A DNA stretch of 64,000 nucleotides, taken from NCBI GenBank assembly GCA_029237775.1, contig JAQZBR010000004.1, positions 1 through 64,000 on the forward strand, read 5' to 3'. The translations under genes were made by a program, and so were the position numbers. Shown piece by piece: positions 22,829 to 31,551 of the stretch. Source of the stretch: Bacteroidota bacterium. GTDB lineage: Bacteria > Bacteroidota > Bacteroidia > 2-12-FULL-35-15. The first letter of the stretch is position 1. Each line of letters starts with the position of its first letter. Under the pieces are notes generated by a model. It was not told the DNA's origin. It did not search any database and worked only from the letters and a program-made list of their open reading frames with translations.

Positions 22829-23713
22829 ATGAAGGCATACGTATTCCCCGGACAAGGCTCACAATTCTCAGGAATGGGAAAAGATCTTTATGAAAGCTCC
22901 GACATTGCAAAAAGAATGTTTGAAGAAGCAAATAACATCCTTGGTTTCAGAATCTCTGATACCATGTTCGGTGGGACTGACGAAGAATTGAAACAGACAA
23001 AAATTACGCAACCTGCCATATTTCTCCATTCAGTGATCATGGCGCGTGTTATGGAAAACCGGATGCACCCTCAAATGGTGGCAGGCCATAGCCTCGGTGA
23101 ATTTTCAGCGTTAGTGGCGAATAAAACATTGTCCTTCGAAGATGCACTTCAATTGGTTTATAAACGTGCTCTTGCCATGCAAAATGCGTGTGAGCTAAAC
23201 CCATCTACAATGGCAGCTGTATTAAACCTTGACGATAAGATCATTGAAGACATTTGTGCGGATATTTCCTCAGAAGGACAAGTGGTTGTTGCCGCAAATT
23301 ATAATTGTCCTGGCCAGCTGGTAATTTCCGGGACAATTACCGGAGTTACTGTTGCATGCGAAAGACTGAAAGCTGCAGGTGCAAAACGCGCTTTAGTTCT
23401 TCCTGTTGGAGGAGCTTTCCACTCACCTTTAATGGAACCTGCGAGAGTGGAGCTGGAAGCTGCAATCAACTCAACAAAATTTAACGACCCTATCTGTCCG
23501 GTTTATCAGAACGTGACAGCACACGCAGTTTCTAACCCGACTGAGATCCAGAAGAATTTGATCCAACAGTTGACAGCGCCTGTGAAATGGACTCAAACCA
23601 TTCAGCAAATGATCAATGATGGGGCTACCTCTTTCACTGAAGTTGGACCGGGCAAAGTTTTACAGGGATTGGTTAAGAAGGTAAATCCGGCAATGGAAGC
23701 TGCCAGTATTTAG
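22829..23713 (+). CDS. fabD: Malonyl-CoA--ACP transacylase
   Basis: The 294-residue enzyme loads malonyl groups on acyl carrier protein for fatty-acid synthesis. The N-terminal VFPGQGSQFSGMG, the nucleophile serine in AGHSLGEFSALVA, the substrate arginine helix near YKRALAMQNA and the catalytic histidine in GGAFHSPLMEPA are present. The C-terminal EVGPGKVLQGLVKK closes the fold. Length is slightly under the E. coli protein (309). It stands alone between two terminators' reach. Confidence 0.95.
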   Translation: MKAYVFPGQGSQFSGMGKDLYESSDIAKRMFEEANNILGFRISDTMFGGTDEELKQTKITQPAIFLHSVIMARVMENRMHPQMVAGHSLGEFSALVANKTLSFEDALQLVYKRALAMQNACELNPSTMAAVLNLDDKIIEDICADISSEGQVVVAANYNCPGQLVISGTITGVTVACERLKAAGAKRALVLPVGGAFHSPLMEPARVELEAAINSTKFNDPICPVYQNVTAHAVSNPTEIQKNLIQQLTAPVKWTQTIQQMINDGATSFTEVGPGKVLQGLVKKVNPAMEAASI

Positions 23714-23925
23714 GGATTGGTTAAGGAGATTAGTTTATTGGGGAGCAGTTAACTCAGCATCTGAGTTGCTTCGATCACCCAACTATCAACCAAGCATAGG
23801 CTAATCTACTAATACCTAATCAACCATTGACTAATGACCATTGACTTACATTGGCATAACCTTTTCTCCCTTACCGGTAAACAATATCAGAGCGGAGCGA
23901 TCCGTTTCTGTTGAAAACCACAAAA

Positions 23926-24567
23926 ATGAAAAAGCTTTTATTATTTTCAATTACACTTTTAATAACCTATCAAGGGCACGCGCAGTTTATTAATAGCCTC
24001 GGACTTACCGTTGGCGCAACCGCAGCTAATCAGCGATTCATGCTTCGTGAACCGGCATCAACATCCCGCAAGGGTTATGTATTTGGGCCAAATGCAAGCA
24101 TTTTTCTTGAAATGATGCAGCATGATAATGTAAGATGGGTCACTGAGATCCAATACAACACAAAAGGGTCTACCGATAAACGCGAAAGCGCGAGCTATGC
24201 AAACAGCCTGCAATATCTTTCCTGGAATAATTACCTGAAGTTTCGCTACGAAATGTACAGTATCATACCGTATGTGATGGTTGGCCCTCGTCTCGACTAT
24301 ACACTTTCCCAGGCTTCAGGTTCACCGGAAGTTACCGGGTCTTATCTTCCGTTGCATCTAAGTCTGGCAGCAGGAGGCGGGCTTGAGTTAGTCAGTTATA
24401 CCAACTTTAAGTTTTTCGTAGAAGCTTTTTATGTTCCGGATCTGATGCCCGCCTATGTTGATCCTGCCTTACATATCAAAAACAAAGACATCGAGTTAAG
24501 GATCGGGGTGAAATATGAATTTGGAGGCAGAAAAGAAAGTTGCAACACGCCAACGTATGTAGAATAA
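23926..24567 (+). CDS. Outer-membrane beta-barrel protein (PorT-like)
   Basis: The 213-residue protein has a signal peptide (KKLLLFSITLLITYQGHAQ) followed by antiparallel strands typical of an eight-stranded barrel: LGLTVGATAANQRF, WVTEIQYNTKGST, KFRYEMYSIIPYVMVGPRLDY and the terminal ELRIGVKYEF. The family (porin/PorT-like, PF13568) is common in Bacteroidota; a few members assist T9SS but most are uncharacterised. ATG 23926 is preferred to an in-frame TTG at 23911 because it starts directly at the signal peptide. Confidence 0.75.
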   Translation: MKKLLLFSITLLITYQGHAQFINSLGLTVGATAANQRFMLREPASTSRKGYVFGPNASIFLEMMQHDNVRWVTEIQYNTKGSTDKRESASYANSLQYLSWNNYLKFRYEMYSIIPYVMVGPRLDYTLSQASGSPEVTGSYLPLHLSLAAGGGLELVSYTNFKFFVEAFYVPDLMPAYVDPALHIKNKDIELRIGVKYEFGGRKESCNTPTYVE

Positions 24568-24602
24568 AAAAATCCCCTTCGTTTTGAAGGGGATTTTTTT
24601 AT
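24566..24602. terminator. Bidirectional terminator between convergent genes
   Basis: AAATCCCCTTC (about 24570-24580) pairs with GAAGGGGATTT (24586-24596), flanked by A and T runs. It serves the beta-barrel gene on the plus strand and the lipoprotein gene on the minus strand. Confidence 0.85.
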
Positions 24603-25018
24603 TTAGTGAGCACCGCGGTGACTGTATCGACAGATGCTCCCTGGTTGACCCAATACGTTATGTTCAGCCTCCCTGAATTCGCAAGAACTCCTGCCCCAGA
24701 AAAACTGTTCCCTTCAACTATTTGCGAAGGGATCGTCAGAGTGCTTCCACTCACTGTTCCTCTGATCTTTGTATGAGTACCCCATAAATATGCGATCAGC
24801 AAATACGAAGCATTGCTCGAATCGCTGATTGTAAGATTATAGGTGGAGGCTCCTGTTTCTGTGCTATTTTCCGACACAGCCCAATTGCCATTGAATGCAT
24901 CACGGGGGTCCGTTGCTCCGGGTGTAGACGGTTCAGGCTCCTCTTCCTTTTCACATCCTGAAAATAATAAAGCGCTGCATAAGCTGCCCGCCAATATAAA
25001 AGGAATGATCTTTTTCAT
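24599..25018 (-). CDS. Small lipoprotein, lipocalin-like (paralogue 2)
   Basis: The 139-residue protein starts MKKIIPFILAGSLCSALLFS, with lipidation Cys in FSGCEKEEE, followed by a Pro/Glu/Thr linker, DPRDAFNGNWAVSENSTETG and a set of short beta strands ending TAVLTK. The DP.DAF.GNWAV core matches the lipoprotein at 12931-13386. The fold is probably a small beta-barrel or sandwich; the ligand is unknown. It lies 16 bases downstream of purB on the same strand and could be co-transcribed. Confidence 0.7.
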   Translation of the reverse strand: MKKIIPFILAGSLCSALLFSGCEKEEEPEPSTPGATDPRDAFNGNWAVSENSTETGASTYNLTISDSSNASYLLIAYLWGTHTKIRGTVSGSTLTIPSQIVEGNSFSGAGVLANSGRLNITYWVNQGASVDTVTAVLTK

Positions 25019-25034
25019 TTGACTAGTTTTATTA

Positions 25035-26381
25035 TCAGATCCCTGTATAATTTGATGGGGAGATCTTTTTTAATTCTTTCTTAACGTTATCATTCACGTT
25101 TAAAGTATCAATGAATACAGAAATACTTTCCTTCGTGATATGTGTATTCGTACGTGTAAGCTCTTTTAATGCTTCGTACGGCTTCGGATACCCTTCTCTT
25201 CGTAAAACCGTCTGTAATGCCTCCGCAACCACTGCCCAGTTATTCTCCAGATCCCTTTCAAAAGCCTCTTTGTTAAGAATAAGCTTATCAAGGCCTTTTA
25301 AGAGAGACTTATAAGCAATCAAGCTGTGTGCCAGAGGAACACCCACATTCCGAAGGACCGTTGAATCTGTAAGGTCGCGCTGTAAACGCGAAATTGGCAA
25401 TTTGGCTGACAAATGTTCAAAAATGGCGTTGGCAATACCCAAATTTCCTTCTGAATTTTCAAAATCGATCGGATTTACTTTATGAGGCATCGCTGAGGAG
25501 CCTATTTCACCCGCTTTGATCTTTTGCTTGAAATAATCCATTGACACATAGGTCCAGATATCACGGTCAAGATCGATAATGATATTATTAATTCGTTTCA
25601 ACGCATCACAATATGCAGCGAAATTGTCGTAGTGCTCAATTTGTGTTGTCGGGTAAGAACGGTGAAGTCCGAGTGATTTGTTTACAAACTCATTCGCAAA
25701 CTTCAACCAGTCAATTTCCGGATAAGCCACGTGGTGAGCATTCATGTTTCCGGTCGCGCCCCCGAATTTAGCTCCATAAGGAACAGCATTCAATTGCTTG
25801 ATCTGTTGCTCAAGCCTCGCCACAAACACCTGTATCTCTTTCCCTAAACGTGTTGGCGATGCCGGCTGCCCGTGCGTGCGCGCCAGCATAGAAACATCTT
25901 TCCATTCAGCTGCCAGAGAAGAAAGCTTGTTGGTCACTTCTTTGAGAGCAGGAAGAAGGCATTCATTCATTGCATCCTTTACAGAATAAGGGATGGCTGT
26001 ATTATTAATATCCTGAGATGTTAAACCGAAATGGATAAATTCCTTTTGCTCGTTCAGATTTAAAGCTTCGAATTTTTCCTTGATGAAATATTCAACGGCT
26101 TTCACGTCATGATTCGTGATCTTCTCAATGTCTTTGATCTTTTGAGCATCTGCCTCCGACATGTTTTTATAGATATCCCGAAGCGCAGGATATAAGCCCT
26201 TATCAAAACCTTTAAGCTGAGGCAAAGGTAACTCGCATAAAGCGATGAAATATTCGATTTCGACCAGCACACGGTATTTGATAAGTGCGGCTTCCGAAAA
26301 ATAATCAGCAAGCTTTTCTGTAGTATTCCGGTAGCGCCCATCAACAGGTGAAATGGCAGTCAGTTTGGTCAGTTCGTTCAT
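25035..26381 (-). CDS. purB: Adenylosuccinate lyase
   Basis: The 448-residue enzyme of the fumarase/aspartase superfamily cleaves SAICAR and adenylosuccinate in purine synthesis. The N-terminal LTAISPVDGRYRNTTEKLAD and the conserved HFGLTSQDINNTAIPYSVKD, ARTHGQPASPTRLGKEIQVF and flexible signature loop GSSAMPHKVNPIDFENSEGN are all intact. Length and layout match the E. coli-type enzyme (456). The ATG is fixed by the conserved N-terminus. Confidence 0.96.
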   Translation of the reverse strand: MNELTKLTAISPVDGRYRNTTEKLADYFSEAALIKYRVLVEIEYFIALCELPLPQLKGFDKGLYPALRDIYKNMSEADAQKIKDIEKITNHDVKAVEYFIKEKFEALNLNEQKEFIHFGLTSQDINNTAIPYSVKDAMNECLLPALKEVTNKLSSLAAEWKDVSMLARTHGQPASPTRLGKEIQVFVARLEQQIKQLNAVPYGAKFGGATGNMNAHHVAYPEIDWLKFANEFVNKSLGLHRSYPTTQIEHYDNFAAYCDALKRINNIIIDLDRDIWTYVSMDYFKQKIKAGEIGSSAMPHKVNPIDFENSEGNLGIANAIFEHLSAKLPISRLQRDLTDSTVLRNVGVPLAHSLIAYKSLLKGLDKLILNKEAFERDLENNWAVVAEALQTVLRREGYPKPYEALKELTRTNTHITKESISVFIDTLNVNDNVKKELKKISPSNYTGI

Positions 26382-26485
26382 TTTACGTTTCTAAAAAAGA
26401 GGAACGAAGATATGAAAAAAAGAGGCGCCTGTTTTAAATTAGAATTCCTTCATACCCTTATTTTTTTTATTGGGTTTCCACTAAA

Positions 26486-26522
26486 TAAAAAAGCGGGACG
26501 CCCCAAAAGAGCACCCCGCTTT
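26486..26522 (-). terminator. Terminator after the DUF4190-type lipoprotein gene
   Basis: On the minus strand AAAGCGGG (26522-26515) pairs with CCCGCTTT (26497-26490), followed by further T residues. The gene's stop is at 26540. Confidence 0.7.
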
Positions 26523-26539
26523 CAAACAAACCATATCTT

Positions 26540-27193
26540 CTAGTATACGCGGATGATATAAGTGGCCAGAATAATTCCGATGATCCCGCAGATCAAACCA
26601 ATCCAGGCAAATGTATTTCCTTTATATGTACCTTCTCCTTTTCGAATTTTGTGAATCGCAATCAAACCGAAAATGATCGCAAGCAGTCCAAGCACAAAAG
26701 CTCCGTAATATGCAAACAATGAAATGATCCCCAAAACGAAGCTAGCAATAGCAAGTCTGTTTGTATGAGCTTCCGCATCGGGCATCATCATTTTTAAACC
26801 TGTCTTAAATCCCGATTTAAATGCAGCAGCCTTGCTTCCGCTTTGAATTCGCATTATATCTTCAGGCGAATCTTCTTTAATTAATTTGTCTTTCCAGCTT
26901 TTTTTCTTTTCCGGTGCAACTTGTTTCGTTGCAGGATTTTCCACGGCTGCTGTTATTGTTTTTTCTTCAGCAACCGCTGCGGGAGCTTCTTCCACAGCCG
27001 CAACATTTACATTTTCCTCAGATTGAACAGCGGCAACAGCCTCTTCTTTTATTGTTTCATTTTGTTTTACATCTTTTTTATGATTCCACTGAATACTGTA
27101 TCCATCGCGGTACACACGCTTTTGGACCGAACACGATGAAAGGAAATACATCAGGAATAATATAAGACTTGGTAGTAGTAATAGCTTTTTCAT
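26540..27193 (-). CDS. Lipoprotein with C-terminal DUF4190-like membrane domain
   Basis: The 217-residue protein has lipobox FLSSCSVQKR, then an Ala/Glu/Val-rich disordered linker (about 45-100, with AAVQSEENVNVAAVEEAP), and a C-terminal two-helix domain: LAIASFVLGIISLFAYYGAF, VLGLLAIIFGLIAIHKIRKG and a third segment FAWIGLICGIIGIILATYII. The helix pattern with the IAIHKIRKGEGTYKG loop is typical of DUF4190. The function is unknown. A lipobox combined with several inner-membrane helices suggests inner-membrane location with the N-terminus outside. Confidence 0.7.
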   Translation of the reverse strand: MKKLLLLPSLILFLMYFLSSCSVQKRVYRDGYSIQWNHKKDVKQNETIKEEAVAAVQSEENVNVAAVEEAPAAVAEEKTITAAVENPATKQVAPEKKKSWKDKLIKEDSPEDIMRIQSGSKAAAFKSGFKTGLKMMMPDAEAHTNRLAIASFVLGIISLFAYYGAFVLGLLAIIFGLIAIHKIRKGEGTYKGNTFAWIGLICGIIGIILATYIIRVY

Positions 27194-27504
27194 GATCTTG
27201 ATTTTTAATGATGAATGAATTATTATTAATTCACAATTATAACTTCGTGCCAGGTGATTGGTAGTTGGGAATTACGAGATTGGGGGGATTAGGGATTAGG
27301 GATTGGGGGACTGGGGCATTAGAAGTTTGGCTAATGGGCAGTTTATAAAAATCATAAGGATCCGCGTTCCATAAACTATAAGAATATACGCTAACCCTTC
27401 CACCGAAGGAGTCCTACAGAGAAGAAGAAAAAGATTCTGCGTAAATAATAAATACGGTAAAGCAAACACAGATTGGTATATTCGTATAGATTCGTTATCC
27501 GTAC
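27194..27504. other. 311-bp intergenic stretch with a G-tract (possible G-quadruplex) cluster
   Basis: No gene is visible. The plus strand has six G-runs between 27282 and 27316 (runs of 6, 3, 3, 5 and 4, spaced by ATTA, ATT and ACT), so an intramolecular G-quadruplex is possible. The GGGATTAGGGATTAGGGATT part looks telomere-like but is only three units long. The rest is A/T-rich and without hairpins I would call. It lies upstream of the minus-strand lipoprotein gene at 27193 and downstream of the TonB receptor gene. Confidence 0.5.
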
Positions 27505-29889
27505 CTAAAACTCTATCCTATACCCCGCATACGGAAACAAACCCAACTGATACTCTCTGTTCATTTCATGCGTTTCCACATTATACTTCTCTCGAAGGAT
27601 ATTTGCCGTGTTGAATATATTTTCGACCACCACAAACACTACCTGCGAAGTCTTTTTGCGGTTTGTCTTGAAAGACAGCTTTACATCAAAGCGGGAATAG
27701 TCTTTATACTTTTTCGTGAAAGCCTGATCATCATTATAAATTGCTTCGTTATATAAAATTGATTTACTCACGTCAACCGGTGTGTAACGATTACCTCCGG
27801 CAAGGGTGTATTTCAGATCGAAGGAGAGACTTCGGTTTTTGCTTTTTCCGAGATTCATCTCATACCCTCCTAACACATTCAAAACATACCCGGCATTGTA
27901 GCTTGTGTTGTGCGTCACACCATTGCTTCCTTTATACTTTGAATCGTACACTGAAGATGTCAGCAAAAAATAATAATGTTTGCTAAAGAATTTCTCTAAT
28001 GTAAATTCCAAACCGTAATTCTCTCCCGTCCCATTATTTTCAAGTGTATCAACCAAGGGGATTCCCTCCAGCGCATTCCCCACATTGATCATGCTGAATG
28101 ATGAATTCCAGTTTTTCTGCACCGGAATATTATATAGGTACTGATAATATCCTTCGAGCTTGAACCTGAAATTCGCGGCAAAGTTTATATCATAACCAGC
28201 TATCAGGTGATGACTTTTACTCAGGTCAAGATTTCGGTTGCTCTTATAATAACTATCCGTGGAAGGAATATAGGTGTCATAGAAATAATAGATGACAGGC
28301 TGCATCTGGCTATGCATGCCGTAACCCAGACTGACATTCTGCTTTTCTGAAAGTTTATATTTTAAACCAAACCGCGGTTCGATCGCATAGGTGTTGTTTA
28401 ACAGAAAATCCTGAAAATGCAATCCGGTATTCACCGTTAATTTATCTGATGGCCGCCACTGCCAATGAATGAAAGACTGTATCAATCCTGCGTTCGAATT
28501 CTTCACATTCAGATCGTAAATGTATTTGCCGTATTCAGGATAATATGTATACGATTTTGCATTGAAAAAAATTGACTGATATGTTGCTCCTACCTTAAAC
28601 AAATGACGTGCGTTCATCTTAGCCGTCACCGTGTAATTTGCGATCGCATTTCCTTCGGTCGATTTATTTTTCGAATCCCTGAATTTTGATCCATCAACCG
28701 GAGAAAGCGTATCGATGTAGGCATCCAGGTCGCTGGCCGAAACCGATAATGAAAGCTTGCCTGAAACTTTAGGATTAAAGAAATACAAATGTGAAATACC
28801 TGTTGCTCCCATCCCAGATTTAAAAACAAGATCTTCTCCTTTGGAAATGTATGACCAGTCGCCAGGTTTTAATTCACTGTCAAGAAGCTGCAACTTACCA
28901 ACACCACCGATTCCCCATAACTGAAATGTTCCTGCTTTTGTAGGGAAATGAAATTTATAGGAGAGATCCTGGTAATCCGGACTCGCAGAAACACCAAATC
29001 TGATTCCAAGCTTATTGAAGATCTCCAACGTTGAATAACGATAATTTATCAGGTAAGAGCTTCCGTTCTTTTTCGAAATCGGTCCTTCTGCACCAAGCTC
29101 CACCCCGTTAATCCCGAGCTGCCCTGTGAATTCATTCTTCTCATTATTTCCGTTGCGAAGTTTGATATCAAACACTGCGGCATTCTTGTTTCCGTATTCA
29201 GCAGGAAATGCCCCTGTTAAGAAATCAGAATTGCCAAGCACATTATTGTTAAGCATACTGATAGGCCCGCCCGTTGCTCCTTGTGCAGAGAAATGATTCG
29301 GGTTAGGAATATCAACTCCTTCCAAACGCCATAACACCCCGAGCGGTGAATTACCCCGCACAATGATATCGTTCCGTGCATCATTCCCACTGGAAACACC
29401 TGCATAATTCGCAACCATTTTACTGGGATCTCCCCTGCTTCCCGCGTATCTTCCTGTCTCCTCTGCCTGAAAGCTTCTTGCGCTTATTGTTGCCAGATCA
29501 TTATTAGCTTTTGTTTTATCTTTTTCTGCTGTTATTTCAACAACTTCAGATGTGTAGACCTTTTCCCGAAGCTCAATGTTCAATACGACTTCTTTACCGG
29601 AAGTCACAATAATATTATTAAGTACTGCTTCTTCGTAACCAATGGATGTTACTTTGATTGCCCTTCTTCCGACAGAAACATTTTCAAGACGAAATCTTCC
29701 TTCAACATCAGTGACGGAACCTATCAAGGTATCAGAGTTTAACAGAACAATATTAGCTCCGATGATCTCAGCTTTTGAATCAGCATCGATTATTCTTCCC
29801 CGAATTGTTTGTGTATAAGTTTGCGCTGTCGCGAAGGAAACCGCCAGACAAAATAAAATGAGAAATCTTATTTTTAAAATACATTTCAT
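27505..29889 (-). CDS. TonB-dependent receptor with carboxypeptidase regulatory-like domain
   Basis: The 794-residue protein has a signal peptide ending SFATA, a carboxypeptidase regulatory-like domain (about 27-110, with RIIDADSKAEIIGANIVLLN and IGYEEAVLNN), a plug domain (about 120-235, with NDIIVRGNSPLGVLWRLEGV, NNNVLGNSDFLTGAFPAEYG) and a 22-strand-type barrel ending GLFPYAGYRIEF. The terminal aromatic residue fits outer-membrane insertion. It imports an unknown substrate; no SusD partner or other transport genes are adjacent. Confidence 0.88.
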   Translation of the reverse strand: MKCILKIRFLILFCLAVSFATAQTYTQTIRGRIIDADSKAEIIGANIVLLNSDTLIGSVTDVEGRFRLENVSVGRRAIKVTSIGYEEAVLNNIIVTSGKEVVLNIELREKVYTSEVVEITAEKDKTKANNDLATISARSFQAEETGRYAGSRGDPSKMVANYAGVSSGNDARNDIIVRGNSPLGVLWRLEGVDIPNPNHFSAQGATGGPISMLNNNVLGNSDFLTGAFPAEYGNKNAAVFDIKLRNGNNEKNEFTGQLGINGVELGAEGPISKKNGSSYLINYRYSTLEIFNKLGIRFGVSASPDYQDLSYKFHFPTKAGTFQLWGIGGVGKLQLLDSELKPGDWSYISKGEDLVFKSGMGATGISHLYFFNPKVSGKLSLSVSASDLDAYIDTLSPVDGSKFRDSKNKSTEGNAIANYTVTAKMNARHLFKVGATYQSIFFNAKSYTYYPEYGKYIYDLNVKNSNAGLIQSFIHWQWRPSDKLTVNTGLHFQDFLLNNTYAIEPRFGLKYKLSEKQNVSLGYGMHSQMQPVIYYFYDTYIPSTDSYYKSNRNLDLSKSHHLIAGYDINFAANFRFKLEGYYQYLYNIPVQKNWNSSFSMINVGNALEGIPLVDTLENNGTGENYGLEFTLEKFFSKHYYFLLTSSVYDSKYKGSNGVTHNTSYNAGYVLNVLGGYEMNLGKSKNRSLSFDLKYTLAGGNRYTPVDVSKSILYNEAIYNDDQAFTKKYKDYSRFDVKLSFKTNRKKTSQVVFVVVENIFNTANILREKYNVETHEMNREYQLGLFPYAGYRIEF

Positions 29890-29896
29890 AGCGGGG

Positions 29897-29904
29897 CAAA
29901 GTTA
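29897..29904 (-). promoter_or_regulatory. Bacteroidota -7 element of the TonB receptor gene
   Basis: On the minus strand TAACTTTG (TAnnTTTG) lies seven bases before the ATG at 29889, giving a nearly leaderless transcript. Confidence 0.45.
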
Positions 29905-29963
29905 TTAATTAGCCTATCCTCGGCCGAATTTCCATTGAAAATAATTATCTGTATTTTTACCGA

Positions 29964-30725
29964 ATGTTAGGTGAGCTCATTTCCGGTATTAGCTCTTACG
30001 GTGCCGCAGTAAGAATCATCAGAGAGAATAAACTCTGGTGGTATTTTCTATTTCCTTTAGTGATCATGATCCTTTTGATAATCGGAGGCACTGAGCTAAT
30101 AACTAATTTTTCCGGCTGGCTTGAAGGACACCTTCTTCCCTGGCTAAATCTTGGTGAAAGCAGCGATAAGCTAGTCCGAGAATATTCCGGCCCGCTTAAT
30201 TTTCTCATCAGCATTGCATTAAAGATTCTATTCTTTCTGCTTTTCTCCACTATCCTGAAATACCTTGTACTGATCCTTTTGTCTCCGGTGCTTGCTCTTT
30301 TATCTCAGCGTGTTGACGAAATCATCACCAAAAAGAAATATCCGTTCAGCCCGGTACAATTTCTTAAAGATACAATTAGAGCGTGTCTAATCTCAGTGAG
30401 GAATATGTTCATTCAGCTTGGTTTGCTGCTTTGCTGTTCTATACTCATGATGATTCCGTTGATTGGCTGGATTGCACCGGCAGTGATCGTTTTCATCAAT
30501 TATTATTTTTATGGATTTGCAATGATCGATTACACAAATGAGCGGTATAATCTTAACGTAAAAGCCAGCACAACATTTGTAAGAAAACACAAAGGCCTTG
30601 CTGTCGGAAATGGTTTTGTATTTTCCGTCATTTTCGCAATTCCGTTCGCAGGAGTGATCTTTGCTCCCATTTTAGCTACTGTTGCTGCAACTATCGTGTC
30701 TGTTGAAGCACATCAAAAAAATTAA
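29964..30725 (+). CDS. EI24/CysZ-like integral membrane protein
   Basis: The 253-residue protein has four to five hydrophobic segments: LWWYFLFPLVIMILLIIGGT, FLISIALKILFFLLFSTIL with LVLILLSPVLALLS, LLLCCSILMMIPLIGWIAPA and a C-terminal FVFSVIFAIPFAGVIFAPIL. The P-L-I-G-W/A-P and N-x-Y-F-Y-G-F-A-M-I-D-Y motifs are typical of the EI24 domain (CysZ family). CysZ imports sulfate in some proteobacteria, but a sulfate role is not shown here. It is followed after eight bases by mqnA. Confidence 0.8.
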   Translation: MLGELISGISSYGAAVRIIRENKLWWYFLFPLVIMILLIIGGTELITNFSGWLEGHLLPWLNLGESSDKLVREYSGPLNFLISIALKILFFLLFSTILKYLVLILLSPVLALLSQRVDEIITKKKYPFSPVQFLKDTIRACLISVRNMFIQLGLLLCCSILMMIPLIGWIAPAVIVFINYYFYGFAMIDYTNERYNLNVKASTTFVRKHKGLAVGNGFVFSVIFAIPFAGVIFAPILATVAATIVSVEAHQKN

Positions 30726-30733
30726 ATTTACTG

Positions 30734-31486
30734 ATGCATAAGATTAAAATATCGGCAGTTTCATATCTGAATTCAAAACCTTTTATTTACGGACTGGAGC
30801 ATTCTGATCTCATCAGTGAGATCGACCTTCAGCTCGACATGCCCTCGGTTTGCGCTCAAAAGCTTATCGATAACAAAGTTGATATCGGACTGATCCCGGT
30901 TGCAGTGATACCTTCATTGCCTGAATCTCATATTATCAGCGATTATTGCATTGGTGCAGTTGGAAAAGTTGCCTCAGTGATGCTTTACAGCAAAGTCCCG
31001 TTAACCGAAATATCCAAGGTCCTACTCGATTATCAGTCGCGCACCTCCGTTACACTCGTAAAAGTGCTTGCGCAGAATTATTGGAAGATCGGGCCTCAAT
31101 GGATAAAGGCCGAAGCCGACTATGAAACCCTGATTTCCGGGACAACGGCAGCGGTCATAATTGGCGATCGCACCTTCGGGATCGAGGACAACTATGAATA
31201 TGTGTACGATCTTGCAGAGGAGTGGCAAAAATTCACACAATTACCCTTCGTTTTCGCATGTTGGGTTTCCAATAAGCAAATAGACGATGCTTTCATTTCA
31301 TCTTTTAATCAAGCGCTAAAAACGGGCCTTGATGCACGCACTCAAATTATACCTCAGCTGCAGGCTTCAGGAACATATAAGACAGATGTGCAACACTATC
31401 TCACCAAAAGCATTGATTACGTGTTCGATCAGCCCAAAAAGCAGGCGCTGGAACTATTTTTGTCATACATGGGTAAACTGACTTAA
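30734..31486 (+). CDS. mqnA: Chorismate dehydratase (futalosine pathway)
   Basis: The 250-residue MqnA converts chorismate to 3-enolpyruvyl-benzoate, the first step of the futalosine route to menaquinone. The N-terminus KIKISAVSYLNSKPFIYGLE is characteristic, followed by DMPSVCAQKLIDNKVDIGLI, SVMLYSKVPL and the C-terminal DYVFDQPKKQALELFLSYM. The fold is that of a periplasmic binding protein, like MqnD. It is eight bases behind the EI24-type gene and about 11 kb from mqnB-mqnD, so the pathway is split over at least two loci. Confidence 0.92.
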   Translation: MHKIKISAVSYLNSKPFIYGLEHSDLISEIDLQLDMPSVCAQKLIDNKVDIGLIPVAVIPSLPESHIISDYCIGAVGKVASVMLYSKVPLTEISKVLLDYQSRTSVTLVKVLAQNYWKIGPQWIKAEADYETLISGTTAAVIIGDRTFGIEDNYEYVYDLAEEWQKFTQLPFVFACWVSNKQIDDAFISSFNQALKTGLDARTQIIPQLQASGTYKTDVQHYLTKSIDYVFDQPKKQALELFLSYMGKLT

Positions 31487-31490
31487 AGTT

Positions 31491-31520
31491 TTTGTAATCT
31501 GCCATAAATGAATATATTTG
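31491..31520 (+). promoter_or_regulatory. Two-part Bacteroidota promoter of the PD40 gene
   Basis: TTTG (31491-31494) and TATATTTG (31513-31520) are 18 bases apart; the ATG follows 31 bases later. The -33 part begins a few bases after the mqnA stop. Confidence 0.65.
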
Positions 31521-31551
31521 TTTTTATAGTTTTTATTAATCAACAACCTTT

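Noticed and set aside
27282-27316. Telomere-type repeat
   Set aside because: Only about three GGGATTA units in the chromosome interior; more simply a G-rich low-complexity stretch.
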